Assembly: GCA_963773685.1 (NCBI GenBank)
Contig: CAVZBY010000011.1
Coordinates: 124,001-188,000 of the forward strand
Source of the DNA: JALHVH01 sp963773685
Lineage (GTDB): Bacteria; Acidobacteriota; Aminicenantia; Aminicenantales; Saccharicenantaceae
DNA: 64,000 nucleotides
Direction: 5' to 3'
Below are positions 28,228 to 37,302 of this stretch, in pieces (the first letter of the stretch is position 1; every line of letters begins with the position of its first letter). A program made the translations under genes and the position numbers. The notes under the pieces were generated by a model that had not been told where the DNA came from, did no database searches, and worked only from the letters and a program-made list of their open reading frames with translations.

Positions 28228-29303
28228 ATGGCCCGTCATTCGATCGAAGATATCCGGTCCAGGATCGCGAGGTTCCCGAGGGTCGAGCTCATCCACCGGC
28301 CCACGCCCCTGCGCAAGCTCGAACGACTGACAGCGGAGCTCGGCGGCCCGGAGATCTACATCAAGCGCGACGACCTCACGGGGCTGGCTTTCGGCGGCAA
28401 CAAGTCCCGGAAGCTCGAGTTCATCATCAAGGACGCGCTCGACAAAGGGCGCGACACCATCCTCACCTGGGGCAGCCTGCAATCGAATTGGTGCCTGCAG
28501 ACGGCGGCCGCCGCGACGAAGCACGGGCTCAAGACCATTCTCGTACTTTTCCGGTCTTACGATATCCCTCCCGGCTACGACGGGAACATGCTCCTCGAGC
28601 GGATCCTGGGCGTCGAAATGCGTATCCGGGACCCCCTGGCCAAGGGCAAGGTCGTCAAGCTCGAGGATACGATCGCGCTCATGAACGAGATCGCGGGAGA
28701 GCAGAGGCGTGCGGGAAGGAAGCCCTATGTCGTATCCGTCGGCGGATCCATGATCGCGGGCGATATGGATAAACCCTTGGGGGCGGTCAGCTACGTCGAG
28801 GCCTTTGCCGAGATGTACGAACAGACGCGGGCACTCGGGTTCGTCCCGGACGCCGTCGTCCATGCGACGGGCTCGGGGGGACTCAGGCAGGCCTTCTCGT
28901 AGGCGCCAGAGCCTTGACGGATGCCTGCAAGATCGTGGGCATCAGCGTCTCGGACGATGCTGAATCATTCTCCGGATACGTCGAGGGCATCGCGGGGCCA
29001 CTCGAAAGGGAAATGGGGCTCGAACCTGTCCCGGGTCGCGGAGACATCATCGTCTTCGACGAATACATGAAGGACGGCTACGGCATCGTGAACAAAGAGG
29101 TCGCCGACATCCTCCGACACATATTCGTGAGCGAAGGCGTTGTCCTGGACCCGGTTTATACATCGAAGGCGATGATCGGGCTCGTCGACCTCGTTCAGAA
29201 GGGATATTTCAAAGCAGGGGAGAAGGTCGTCTTCTTCCATACGGGAGGGACGGCGGCGCTCTTCCCGAACAGAGACAAGATCATCGAATTCCTGGAGCTT
29301 TAG
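28228..29303 (+). CDS. D-cysteine desulfhydrase / ACC deaminase family PLP enzyme (frameshift near 28880)
   Basis: A fold-type II PLP enzyme of about 358 residues that deaminates D-cysteine or 1-aminocyclopropane-1-carboxylate. IYIKRDDLTGLAFGGNKSRK holds the PLP-binding Lys; LTWGSLQSNWCLQTAAAA is the substrate-binding Ser/Asn loop (the family has GAIQSNH; here W-C replaces H); VVHATGSGG and VFFHTGGTAALF are the phosphate-binding and C-terminal motifs. A missing base in the G run near 28880 breaks the frame; restoring it gives GTQAGLLVGARALTDACK. ATG 28228 is used because the frame upstream lacks a ribosome-binding site. Substrate choice cannot be decided here. Confidence 0.8.
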
Positions 29304-29322
29304 CGGCCGGCCCCGGCCCGTC

Positions 29323-30267
29323 CTATTTCGACGTGCTCTTCAGAAATTTCAGGAATTCACTGTCGGTCGAGAGCAGGAGCCAAGTCTCCTTCTCGAGCGC
29401 CTTGCGGTAGGTTTCCAGGGTCTTCGTGAACTGATAGAACTCCGGGTCCAGATTGTACGCCCGGGCATAGATCTTGGTCGCTTCGGCGTCGCCCTTGCCC
29501 TTGATGTCCTGGGCCTGGCGGTAGGCCTCGGACTGGATCCTCTTGAGCTCCTTCTCCTTCTGGCCCCGTATCTCGGCGCTCTTCCCGTCACCCTCGGAGC
29601 GGTACTTGGCGGCGATCCTCTGCCGCTCGGCGACCATCCGGTCGAACACCTTCTTCTGGACCTCGTCCACGTAGTTCACCCGCATGATCTGGACGTCCTT
29701 GAGCTCGACGCCGAACTCGGAGGTGATGCGGGACGAATTCTCGAGGATCATCCGGGCGAGCTTGTCACGGCCGAAGGCGATCTCGCCGATGACGCCAGAG
29801 AGGTCGAGGAGGGCCGCCTCCTCGCTCAGCTCGAACTTCCGGTTGGAGGCCCGGACGATCTCGATGAGGTCGTGGTTGGCGATGACGTTCCGGGTCTCGC
29901 CGTCGACGACGTCGTCCAGGCGCGATTGCCCGCCCCGCTCGTCGCGGACCCTCTGGAAGAAGACCAGCGGATCGCTGATCCGCCAGCGGCAGTAGGTGTC
30001 CACCCAGATATACTTCTTGTCCTTGGTCGGGATCTGGTTGGGGTCCCCGTTCCATTCGAGCCAGCGCTTTTCGAAATAGTTCGTCTTCTGGACGAACGGG
30101 ACCTTGACGTGCATCCCGGCCACCGTTACGGCCCCCCCGATGGGCTCCCCGAACTGGGTGATGACGACCTGATTGGTCTCGGAAACGATGTAGACCGAAT
30201 CCAGCAGGACAAGAAGGACCACGATCCCCAGGCCGATGAGGATGATGTTGCGGGTCTTGACGCTCAC
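29323..30267 (-). CDS. hflC: Protease modulator HflC
   Basis: A 314-residue SPFH/band-7 protein that with HflK surrounds and restrains the FtsH membrane protease. One N-terminal helix (NIILIGLGIVVLLVLLDSVY) places the rest in the periplasm; VVITQFGEPIGG starts the SPFH domain, DTYCRWRISDPLVFFQRV continues it, and QIMRVNYVDEVQKKVFDRMV with ERQRIAAKYRSEGDG begins the long C-terminal helix. GTG 30267 overlaps the hflK stop (GTGA), with GGAGGTG upstream. Length is near the usual 330 residues. Confidence 0.93.
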   Translation of the reverse strand: MSVKTRNIILIGLGIVVLLVLLDSVYIVSETNQVVITQFGEPIGGAVTVAGMHVKVPFVQKTNYFEKRWLEWNGDPNQIPTKDKKYIWVDTYCRWRISDPLVFFQRVRDERGGQSRLDDVVDGETRNVIANHDLIEIVRASNRKFELSEEAALLDLSGVIGEIAFGRDKLARMILENSSRITSEFGVELKDVQIMRVNYVDEVQKKVFDRMVAERQRIAAKYRSEGDGKSAEIRGQKEKELKRIQSEAYRQAQDIKGKGDAEATKIYARAYNLDPEFYQFTKTLETYRKALEKETWLLLSTDSEFLKFLKSTSK

Positions 30268-31250
30268 TTCTTCACCTCCTCGCCCAGGTTGAGAAGGGGC
30301 AGGATCCCCTTCAGGCTCTGGTCGACGATGACCTTTTTCTTGATGCCGGGCAACACCTCGTTCAAGGTCTCGAGGTAGAGCCGTTTCCGCGTCACGGCCG
30401 GCGCCTTGACGTATTCGCGGTAGACGGCGGAGAACCGGTCCGCGTCGCCCATGGCGTTGTTGATGCGCTCCGTGGCGTAGCCCTCGGCGGAGCGGAGCAT
30501 CTGGTCCGCCTCGCCGGTGGCCTTCGGGATCTCCTGATTGTACTCGGACCAGGCCTCGTTGATCTTCCGCTCCTTCTCCTGGAGGGCCTCGTTGACATCG
30601 TTGAAGGACGGCTTGACGGGGTCGGGCGGATTGACGTCCTGGAAGATGAGCTGGTTGACGTCGATGCCGATCTCGTAGGCGTCACAGAGGCGCTGAAGGG
30701 CATCCTTGGCCTCGTTGGCGATCCTGGCCCGGCCGACCGTGATGACCTCGTCGACCGAGTTGTCGCCGATGATGCGCCGGACGACGGCCTCGGTCATGCC
30801 CCGGAAGGTCGTCGTGGCCTCTCTCATCTTGAAGAGGAACTTATAAGGGTCCTTGATCTTGTACTGGACGATCCACTCCGTGACGACGACGTTCAGGTCC
30901 CCGGTCAGCATGACGGATTCGGCTTTGGTTCCGGCGTCGCTCGCGTATTCCGATTGGATGCCCGGTTTCGTCGTCCGAAAGCCGAATTCGAGCTTGAGCT
31001 GGCGTTGGACGGGGACGCGCGTCAGGGCCTCGATGCCGAGCGGCAGTTTGAAGTGGAGCCCGGGTTCCGAGGTCCGGACGAACTTGCCGAATCTCAGGAT
31101 GACGCCCATCTCCTCGGGGCTGACCTGATAGACCGACCCGTAGAGAAGGACGGCGGCGACGAGGACCGCGAGGGCCCCCTGGATCGCCTTTTTCGGGATC
31201 TTGGGCAGTTTGAAGTTGATATCTATCGGAGAACGATACTCTTCATGCAT
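30264..31250 (-). CDS. hflK: FtsH protease activity modulator HflK
   Basis: A 328-residue SPFH protein and partner of HflC. After a short cytoplasmic tail, AIQGALAVLVAAVLLYGSVY is the membrane anchor; VSPEEMGVILRFGKFVRTSE and MLTGDLNVVVTEWIVQYKIK belong to the SPFH domain, and LIFQDVNPPDPVKPSFNDVN is the conserved HflK turn. The glycine-rich N-terminus of E. coli HflK is missing, as in many non-enteric versions. ATG 31250 has AAGGAGG seven bases upstream and is preferred over the longer frame from 31271. Co-transcribed with hflC. ftsH is not nearby. Confidence 0.93.
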   Translation of the reverse strand: MHEEYRSPIDINFKLPKIPKKAIQGALAVLVAAVLLYGSVYQVSPEEMGVILRFGKFVRTSEPGLHFKLPLGIEALTRVPVQRQLKLEFGFRTTKPGIQSEYASDAGTKAESVMLTGDLNVVVTEWIVQYKIKDPYKFLFKMREATTTFRGMTEAVVRRIIGDNSVDEVITVGRARIANEAKDALQRLCDAYEIGIDVNQLIFQDVNPPDPVKPSFNDVNEALQEKERKINEAWSEYNQEIPKATGEADQMLRSAEGYATERINNAMGDADRFSAVYREYVKAPAVTRKRLYLETLNEVLPGIKKKVIVDQSLKGILPLLNLGEEVKK

Positions 31251-31369
31251 CGAGGACCTCCTTGGGAACACCGGGATGACTCCATCCTAACACATCGTTC
31301 CGGAGGGCGATAGGCGGCACCCGCACGGCCCGGTCGCCGCTTTTGTCCGAACGAATCGCACAGAACCGG

Positions 31370-32589
31370 TTAAGGATGTTTGTTATCAGGCCTTGGGGAC
31401 CGGCCCAGACATGCTTCCAGGCCCTCGAGCGATGACTCCTCCGACCGGATGGGCTGAGATTCGAGGGCCTTGGGCGCCTTGAGTCCGCTCCCGGTCAGGA
31501 CGAGCACGGCAGGAGAATTCCGGTCGAGCTTCCCTTGGCCGGCGAGCCTCAGGAGCCCCGCCCAGGTCACGGCGGATTCGGGCTGGCAGAACAGGCCTTC
31601 ACGCTCGGCCAGGGCGCGCTGGGCTTCGAGGATCTCGGCGTCCGATACGCCGATGATCTGCCCTTCGTGCTCGCGCACCATACGCAGGACGGCGTTCCCG
31701 GCGGGCGGGGCGGGATTCGAGATGGCGTGGGCGATGGTATGGGCCGCGTCGAGCCGCTCGTATTTATCGAGGCCGGCGGCAAAGGCCCGGGCCAACGGGG
31801 CGCAGCCTTCCGCCTGGACACCGACGAACGTGGGATATCGATCGATGAGCCCTTCCGCGAGCAGGTCCTCGAATCCCCTCATCAGACCGATGAAGTGCCC
31901 GCCCGAGCTCACGGGGACGAAGATGGAGCCGGGAGCCCTTTTCCCGGACTGGAGGAAGATCTCGAAAGCCGTGACCTTGTAGCCTTCGACGCGAACGGGG
32001 TCCACGGAATTCATGAAATAGATGCCGAGCTTCCGGCCGATCTCGAGGCTCCTGAAGAACAGGCTCCCGTAATCGCCCCGGACCCTGACGAGCTTCGGGC
32101 CGAAGATGCCCGCGGCGAGGAGGGCTTGCGGCGAAGTCTCTTCCTTGAGAAGCACGGTCGTATCGAGCCCGGCCCTGGCCCCGTAAGCGGCCGTCGACGC
32201 GGCCATGTTGCCGGTCGACACGGTCCCGATCCGTTTGAAGCCGAGAGCGACGGCCTTCTGGATCGCGGCTGCGGTCCCCCGGTCCTTGAAGCTCGACGTC
32301 GGATTCTGGGCCTCGAACTTGGCATGAACCTCCGGCAACCCCGCCCCGGAAGCGAGCTTGTTCAGACGAACAAAAGGGGTGTTTCCTTCGCCCAGGCCCA
32401 GCTCCGGATCGATACGGTCAAGGGGCAGGAAATCGAGCCATCGCTCCAGGGGGAGAGTTTTGTCCCCATGGAGGCGGCGTTTTCCCGCTTCGCGAACGAA
32501 GAACATCGGCTCATGGCAATCGGGGCAGAAAGGCGAGAAGACGTCCAGGGGGCGCGCTTTCCGCAGAACAGGCATTCGAGGATGTCCAT
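31370..32589 (-). CDS. thrC: Threonine synthase (frameshift near 32547)
   Basis: A fold-type II PLP enzyme that converts O-phosphohomoserine to threonine. The restored N-terminus MDILECLFCGKRAP plus FCPDCHEP forms a CXXC...CXXC zinc ribbon typical of one threonine-synthase class. LGEGNTPFVRLNKL, NPTSSFKDRGTA (PLP Lys), VSTGNMAASTAAYGARAG, FVPVSSGGHF (phosphate loop) and ESAVTWAGLL follow. One base change near 32545 joins the true start (ATG 32589, AAGGAGATG upstream) to the main frame, giving about 406 residues. It lies 1 kb from hom but on the opposite strand. Confidence 0.88.
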
Positions 32590-32666
32590 GTCATCTCCTT
32601 GGAGAAAGGTCAGGCCCTAGTCTAGGGGAAAGACCGCGTCGGTGTAAAGCCGGAGAGAGAGAATCG

Positions 32667-32695
32667 TTGAACGGGCGGCCGAACAAAGATAGAAT
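32667..32695 (+). promoter_or_regulatory. Sigma-70 promoter of tadA with a near-zero leader
   Basis: TTGAAC (32667-32672), 17-base spacer, TAGAAT (32690-32695). The predicted +1 at about 32702 leaves only six bases before the tadA ATG at 32708, and there is no ribosome-binding site. Confidence 0.65.
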
Positions 32696-32707
32696 CGTGT
32701 CGATGCC

Positions 32708-33190
32708 ATGAGCCGAAAAAAGGATGACGGATACTTCATGTCGAGAGCCCTCGGCTTGGCAAGAAGAGCCGCGGGCAGGGGAGAGGTGCCGGTCGGAGCG
32801 GTCGTCGTCCTCGACGGGGAGATCGTCGGGCGAGGCCATAACCGCCCGATATCGATGAACGACCCTACGGCGCACGCCGAGATCCTGGCCGTGAGGTCGG
32901 CGGCCCGGAGGACCGGCAATTACCGGCTGGCCGGGTGCGACCTTTACGTGACGCTGGAGCCCTGCGCGATGTGCCTCGGCGCCATCCTCCAGGCCCGGAT
33001 CCGCCGCCTCATATACGCCGCCCCCGACCCCAAGTCCGGTGCCGTCCGTTCCGTCATGCGGTTCCCGTTCGGGAAGCTGAATCATCGCCCCTTGATCTCG
33101 GCCGGCCTCATGGCTGAGGAATCCGCCGCCGTCCTCAAGGCCTTCTTCCGCGAACGACGGCTTCCCCCGAAGGCGGAAACAGGGTCGTGA
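32708..33190 (+). CDS. tadA: tRNA-specific adenosine deaminase TadA
   Basis: A 160-residue zinc deaminase that makes inosine at wobble position 34 of tRNA-Arg(ACG). The active site is complete: HAEILAV (zinc His and catalytic Glu) and EPCAMCLGA (two zinc Cys). GEVPVGAVVV and DPTAHAEI are TadA-typical, as is the C-terminal FFRERR. ATG 32708 is the first usable start after a strong promoter, which makes the message almost leaderless. Two tRNA-Ser genes follow downstream, so translation functions cluster here. Confidence 0.93.
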   Translation: MSRKKDDGYFMSRALGLARRAAGRGEVPVGAVVVLDGEIVGRGHNRPISMNDPTAHAEILAVRSAARRTGNYRLAGCDLYVTLEPCAMCLGAILQARIRRLIYAAPDPKSGAVRSVMRFPFGKLNHRPLISAGLMAEESAAVLKAFFRERRLPPKAETGS

Positions 33191-33211
33191 ACCCGGATCT
33201 TAACCCCGGGC

Positions 33212-33239
33212 TTGCCAAAAAGTCGAAACCGGATAAAAT
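33212..33239 (+). promoter_or_regulatory. Promoter of tRNA-Ser(CGA)
   Basis: TTGCCA (33212-33217), 16-base spacer, TAAAAT (33234-33239), twelve bases before the mature 5' end of the tRNA. Confidence 0.55.
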
Positions 33240-33251
33240 GGGGGACTGTAC

Positions 33252-33340
33252 GGAGAGGTGGCCGAGTGGTTGAAGGCGTCGGTCTCGAAAACCGATATAC
33301 TGAGCAATCGGTATCGCGGGTTCGAATCCCGCCCTCTCCG
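33252..33340 (+). tRNA. tRNA-Ser (anticodon CGA)
   Basis: Acceptor stem GGAGAGG pairs with CCTCTCC; the anticodon stem TCGGT/ACCGA closes loop CTCGAAA, giving anticodon CGA for codon UCG. A long variable arm (class II) and T arm CGGGTTCGAATCCCG follow. The discriminator is G, as required for serine, and CCA is not encoded (TTC follows). Confidence 0.95.
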
Positions 33341-33373
33341 TTCCTCTGCCCGCGACGCTTACCTAATCCCGGT

Positions 33374-33396
33374 CCCCCCTTGAATTCCAAGGGGGG
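33374..33396. repeat. CCCCCCTTG/CAAGGGGGG stem-loop repeat
   Basis: Perfect 9-base stem with loop AATTC, downstream of the tRNA and followed by TTGGGGGGATTAAG. It belongs with the hairpin at 28069-28089. Lacking a T run, it is a weak terminator candidate for the tRNA. Confidence 0.55.
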
Positions 33397-33552
33397 TTGG
33401 GGGGATTAAGAATATACAGACTGAAGATGGAAGCCGCTCGGAACATCTCAGACGGAGACGCGATGATCTTCCATCTTCATCCAAGAGGGGTAGGGGAGAT
33501 TAAGAAATACAGATGAATTCGGAAGCGTCGCGGAACTATCTCACCCGGAGAC
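33387..33552. repeat. Two imperfect 72-base direct repeats, period 94
   Basis: Units at 33387-33459 and 33481-33552 share CCAAG-rich starts, GATTAAGAA, GGAAGC, CGGAAC and ATCTCA...CGGAGAC in the same order. Between them lies a perfect 11-base inverted repeat, GAAGATGGAAG (33423-33433) and CTTCCATCTTC (33468-33478). The 230-base gap between the tRNA and hom holds only this. Confidence 0.6.
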
Positions 33553-33571
33553 TCATACTAGGGAGATCTAA

Positions 33572-34615
33572 CTGAGATCCGTCAACCTCGTCATCGCCGG
33601 CTTCGGCCGGGTCGGCCAAGCCTTCGGCCGCGTCATCGCCGACAAAAGGATCTATTGCCGTGAGCGCTACGGGCTCGACCTTATCCCCCGGGCCGCCTTG
33701 AAGAGCGACGGCGGCGTCCTCTGCGCGGACCGGCTCCCGCTCGAGTCCCTGCTGGAAGATCAGCCGGGCGGCATCCGCGGAAGCGTCCTCTGGAAGCAGG
33801 GGCTGAAATATATCGAGGCCCTCGACGGTATGGAGCCCGGGGTCCTTGTCGAATGTACGCCCTCGGACCTTCGAACCGGAGAACCGGGCCTTTCCCATAT
33901 CACCTGGGCCCTCGAGAACGGCTGGCATGTCGCCGCCGCCAGTAAAGGGGCCCTCGTCCTCGATTTCCGGAAGCTCAACGACCTGGCCGCGAAACGGGGC
34001 GTCCGGCTGATGGCGAGCGGAGCCGCCGCGGCGGCCCTCCCGACGCTCGACGTCGGCGTCGGGTCTCTCGCGGGGGCCGAGATCCTCGGCATCGAAGGGA
34101 TATTAAACGGAACGACGAACTATATCTTGACGAAGATGGAAGAGGGCGTGACCTATGCCGAGGCGCTCGCCGACGCCCAAACCCGGGGGATCGCCGAACC
34201 GGACCCGACGATGGACGTCGATGGCTGGGATACAGCCGCCAAGCTCGTGATCATCAGCAACACCGTCATGGGCACGGGATTCGGCCTGGATGAGGTCGGG
34301 ATATCGGGGATCCGGGATATCGCGCCCCATCTCGTGCCCAAGGCGGCCGAAGCCGGCAAGGCGCTCAGGCTGATGGGGAAGTGTTCCAAGGAGGACAGGA
34401 CCCACCCTTGGAGGCTCGAGGTGGGCCTGGCCCTGCTCGACGGCGACCATCCGCTGTTCGGGGTCCGCGGCACGACCAAGGGCATCACCTTCTATACGGA
34501 CACCATGGGCCCGGTCACGGTCGTCGGAGGCCGCTCGGACCCGCGCGGGACCGGCGCCGCCATGCTCAAGGACATCATCAATATCTACGCCTCGCCTCTC
34601 CGCCCCCGAAATTGA
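33572..34615 (+). CDS. hom: Homoserine dehydrogenase, apparent CTG start
   Basis: An NAD(P)-dependent enzyme that reduces aspartate semialdehyde to homoserine for threonine and methionine. VNLVIAGFGRVGQAFGRVIA is the Rossmann loop; HVAAASKGALVLDF holds the catalytic Lys region; IEGILNGTTNYILTKMEEGV, YAEALADAQTRGIAEPDPTM and DVDGWDTAAKLVI are diagnostic. The ACT domain of longer forms is absent (347 residues). Upstream of RSVNLVIAG the frame reads stop-CTG; GGGAG lies six bases before that CTG and no ATG, GTG or TTG fits. Either CTG is the start or the base is an error for ATG. Flanked by two tRNA-Ser genes. Confidence 0.87.
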   Translation: MRSVNLVIAGFGRVGQAFGRVIADKRIYCRERYGLDLIPRAALKSDGGVLCADRLPLESLLEDQPGGIRGSVLWKQGLKYIEALDGMEPGVLVECTPSDLRTGEPGLSHITWALENGWHVAAASKGALVLDFRKLNDLAAKRGVRLMASGAAAAALPTLDVGVGSLAGAEILGIEGILNGTTNYILTKMEEGVTYAEALADAQTRGIAEPDPTMDVDGWDTAAKLVIISNTVMGTGFGLDEVGISGIRDIAPHLVPKAAEAGKALRLMGKCSKEDRTHPWRLEVGLALLDGDHPLFGVRGTTKGITFYTDTMGPVTVVGGRSDPRGTGAAMLKDIINIYASPLRPRN

Positions 34616-34640
34616 CCCGCCCCCTGTTTTTTGATAAGTT
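34612..34640 (+). promoter_or_regulatory. Promoter of tRNA-Ser(GGA)
   Basis: TTGACC (34612-34617), overlapping the hom stop codon, 17-base spacer, TAAGTT (34635-34640). About 33 bases before the tRNA. Confidence 0.4.
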
Positions 34641-34679
34641 AAGGACTCCGCGGGAACATCGCGCGGATCGAACATGACC

Positions 34680-34772
<93 letters not shown>

Positions 34773-34817
34773 TCGTTTGGGCGGGTCTCATAACGCATTC
34801 ATCATAGGAGCGTGACC

Positions 34818-36023
34818 ATGGACAGCAAGGACCTCATCCTCATCGAAGACCTTTACGGGGCCCACAACTATCATCCCCTGGACGTCGTCGTCAGCAAGGC
34901 CAAGGGGATCTGGATGTGGGACGTGGAAGGGAAGAAGTATCTCGATTTCCTGGCCGCCTACTCGGCCGCGAACCAGGGGCACTGCCACCCCAGGATCATC
35001 AAGGCCCTCCAGGCCCAGGCCAAGCTTCTGACCCTGACCTCCCGGGCCTTCCGGAACGATCAGTGGCCGATGCTGGCCAAGGAGCTCTGCGACTGGACCG
35101 GCTACGAGATGGTCCTGCCGATGAACTCGGGCGCCGAAGCCGTCGAGACCGCCGTCAAGGCCGCGCGGATGTGGGGCTATCAGGTCAAGGGCATCCCCGA
35201 GGACCGGGCCGAGATCATCGCCTGCACCAATAACTTCCACGGCCGGACGGTCACGGTCATCAGCTTTTCCACCGAGCCGCTCTATCGCAAGGACTTCGGC
35301 CCCTTCACGCCCGGCTTTCCGATCATCCCGTTCGGAGACGCCGAGGCCCTGGAGAAGGCCATCACGCCGAACACCGCGGCCTTCCTCGTCGAGCCCATCC
35401 AGGCCGAGGCGGGCATCCTCATCCCCCCCGACGGCTACCTGAAGAAGGCCAAGGAGATCTGCGAGAGGAACAAGGTCCTCTTCATCGCCGACGAGATCCA
35501 GACGGGCCTCGGCCGCGTGGGCCGGCTCTTCGCGTCCGAATACGAGGGCGTCCGGCCGGATATCGTCACCGTGGGCAAGTCCCTCGGCGGCGGCTGTTAT
35601 CCCATTTCGGCGGTCCTGGCCAATCGCGACATCTTGGGCCTGTTCAAGTCCGGGAGCCACGGCTCTACGTTCGGAGGCAACCCCCTGGCCTGCGCCGTGG
35701 CCCGCGAGGCCATCCGGGTCACCCGGGAGGAGAAGCTTATCGAGAGGGCGGCGGAGCTCGGGGCCTATTTCATGGCCAAGCTCAGGACCATCCGGAGCAA
35801 GAGGATCCGGGAGATCCGCGGCCGGGGCCTGCTCATCGGCATCGAGCTCCATCCCGAGGCCGGCGGAGCCCGGAAGTACTGCGAAGAGCTGATGAAGGAA
35901 GGCCTGCTCTGCAAGGAGACCCACGAGAACGTCATCCGCTTCGCGCCTCCGCTCGTCATCCGGGAGAAGGACCTCAACTGGGCCTACAAGCGCATCAAAT
36001 CGGTCTTCAAACGCCTCGCCTGA
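34818..36023 (+). CDS. rocD: Class III aminotransferase, ornithine aminotransferase-like
   Basis: A 401-residue PLP enzyme expected to convert ornithine and 2-oxoglutarate to glutamate semialdehyde. YGAHNYHPLDVVVSKAKGIW and KKYLDFLAAYSAANQGHCHP are typical of ornithine-oxo-acid transaminases rather than acetylornithine or GABA enzymes. MNSGAEAVETAVKAAR binds the cofactor phosphate, NNFHGRT stacks on PLP, FIADEIQTGLGRVG holds the Asp, and VTVGKSLGGG holds the Schiff-base Lys. ATG 34818 has AGGAG seven bases upstream; the GTG six bases earlier is too close to it. Single gene after the tRNA. Confidence 0.85.
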   Translation: MDSKDLILIEDLYGAHNYHPLDVVVSKAKGIWMWDVEGKKYLDFLAAYSAANQGHCHPRIIKALQAQAKLLTLTSRAFRNDQWPMLAKELCDWTGYEMVLPMNSGAEAVETAVKAARMWGYQVKGIPEDRAEIIACTNNFHGRTVTVISFSTEPLYRKDFGPFTPGFPIIPFGDAEALEKAITPNTAAFLVEPIQAEAGILIPPDGYLKKAKEICERNKVLFIADEIQTGLGRVGRLFASEYEGVRPDIVTVGKSLGGGCYPISAVLANRDILGLFKSGSHGSTFGGNPLACAVAREAIRVTREEKLIERAAELGAYFMAKLRTIRSKRIREIRGRGLLIGIELHPEAGGARKYCEELMKEGLLCKETHENVIRFAPPLVIREKDLNWAYKRIKSVFKRLA

Positions 36024-36161
36024 GCCGCGAAGACCGGACCGGCTGTGTCCTGACCTGTCGCCTCGAGAGGACAGGGAGGGAACCGGCTCCCCCGGGGGTC
36101 CCGGGGCGGCCGGCCCGGCATGTATCTTGCATGAGATCTGGCCGGAGAAAAGGAGAGCACG

Positions 36162-37292
36162 ATGAAAAAAGCCGCTTGGGTCTCGATCATCATTCTTTTG
36201 GCTTTCGCCGCCGGGTGTCTCGTCTACGTTCCCTCCGACGAAAGCGGTCCGTACCCTGGCCCCCGGGACGAAGAAACCTATTACCGGGGAGGGGAGCGCG
36301 ATATCTCCGCTTTTTATGACGACCTGGCGCCTTACGGGTCGTGGGTCGATTATCCGCGCTATGGCTATGTCTGGGTCCCCAGCCATATGCCCTACGGTTG
36401 GAGGCCCTACACCCACGGTCGATGGATATGGAGCGATTACGGCTGGACCTGGGTTTCGGGCTATGAATGGGGCTGGATCCCCTTCCATTACGGGCGCTGG
36501 GGATTCGAACGTTCCCTGGGCTGGTTCTGGGTCCCCGACACGGTCTGGGGGCCGGCCTGGGTGGCCTGGAGGACCGGCGATCCCTATCTCGGCTGGGCCC
36601 CTCTTCCCCCGGGCGCCGAGTTCGTTCTCGGAGTGGGCCTCCGGTCGTCGGGGTTCGACATCCCCCCGTATTACTGGATCTTCGTCGACGGACGGCACTT
36701 CTGGGAGGACCGGTTGGACCGCTATTGTCTCCCCTATGAGCGGAACATGACGATCATCAACTTCACGGTCTACAACATCAATATCCGGTCCCGGGGCGAC
36801 CGGGTCTATAACGAAGGCTTCAACCCGGATGAGGCCTGGCGGCTGACCCGCCGGCCGATCACGAAGTACCGCCTCCGTGACCCGGGCAGGCCCGGTTCGG
36901 CGAGACTCGAAGGCAACGAGGTCCTCATCCACAAGCCGACCCTGTCGCGGAACCAGCTCGCCCGCCCGAAGACGGTCCTGCGGGCGGACGAAGCGAGGGA
37001 AAATCTCGCCCGCGAGGGCGTCGACGATTCCTCGATCGGCGAGATCCACGTCCGCGAAAGAAAGCTGCTCAAGGAAAGCCAGGACGAAGAGATCACCGTC
37101 ATCCGCCGAAAGGTCGACGAGGACCGGAGCCGGGCCCGGACCTCGGAGGACAAGATCAAGATCGAACGCGAGCTCGAGACCAAGGTCTCCGAGCTGCGGA
37201 AGAAGCACGCCGAGGAAAAGGCCGACCTCGAGAAACGCCAGAAGCAGGACGAGGTCAAGGTGAAAAAGGGAACGCTCAAGAAAAAGGACTGA
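36162..37292 (+). CDS. DUF6600-type lipoprotein with charged C-terminal coil
   Basis: A 376-residue exported lipoprotein: MKKAAWVSIIILLAFAAGC is a signal with lipobox FAAGC. Residues about 50-170 hold a Trp/Tyr/Gly-rich array (YGSWVDYPRYGYVWVP, GRWIWSDYGWTWVSGYEWGW, FHYGRWGFERSLGWFWVPD) that I recognise as the DUF6600 type, of unknown function. The last 110 residues are highly charged and probably coiled-coil (EITVIRRKVDEDRSRARTSE, ELRKKHAEEKADLEKRQKQD). GGAG precedes the ATG. It is 10 bases upstream of the DUF362 gene, so likely co-transcribed. The 138-base gap before it holds GC-rich inverted sequence but no promoter I trust. Confidence 0.75.
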   Translation: MKKAAWVSIIILLAFAAGCLVYVPSDESGPYPGPRDEETYYRGGERDISAFYDDLAPYGSWVDYPRYGYVWVPSHMPYGWRPYTHGRWIWSDYGWTWVSGYEWGWIPFHYGRWGFERSLGWFWVPDTVWGPAWVAWRTGDPYLGWAPLPPGAEFVLGVGLRSSGFDIPPYYWIFVDGRHFWEDRLDRYCLPYERNMTIINFTVYNINIRSRGDRVYNEGFNPDEAWRLTRRPITKYRLRDPGRPGSARLEGNEVLIHKPTLSRNQLARPKTVLRADEARENLAREGVDDSSIGEIHVRERKLLKESQDEEITVIRRKVDEDRSRARTSEDKIKIERELETKVSELRKKHAEEKADLEKRQKQDEVKVKKGTLKKKD

Positions 37293-37302
37293 GAACGCAG
37301 AC

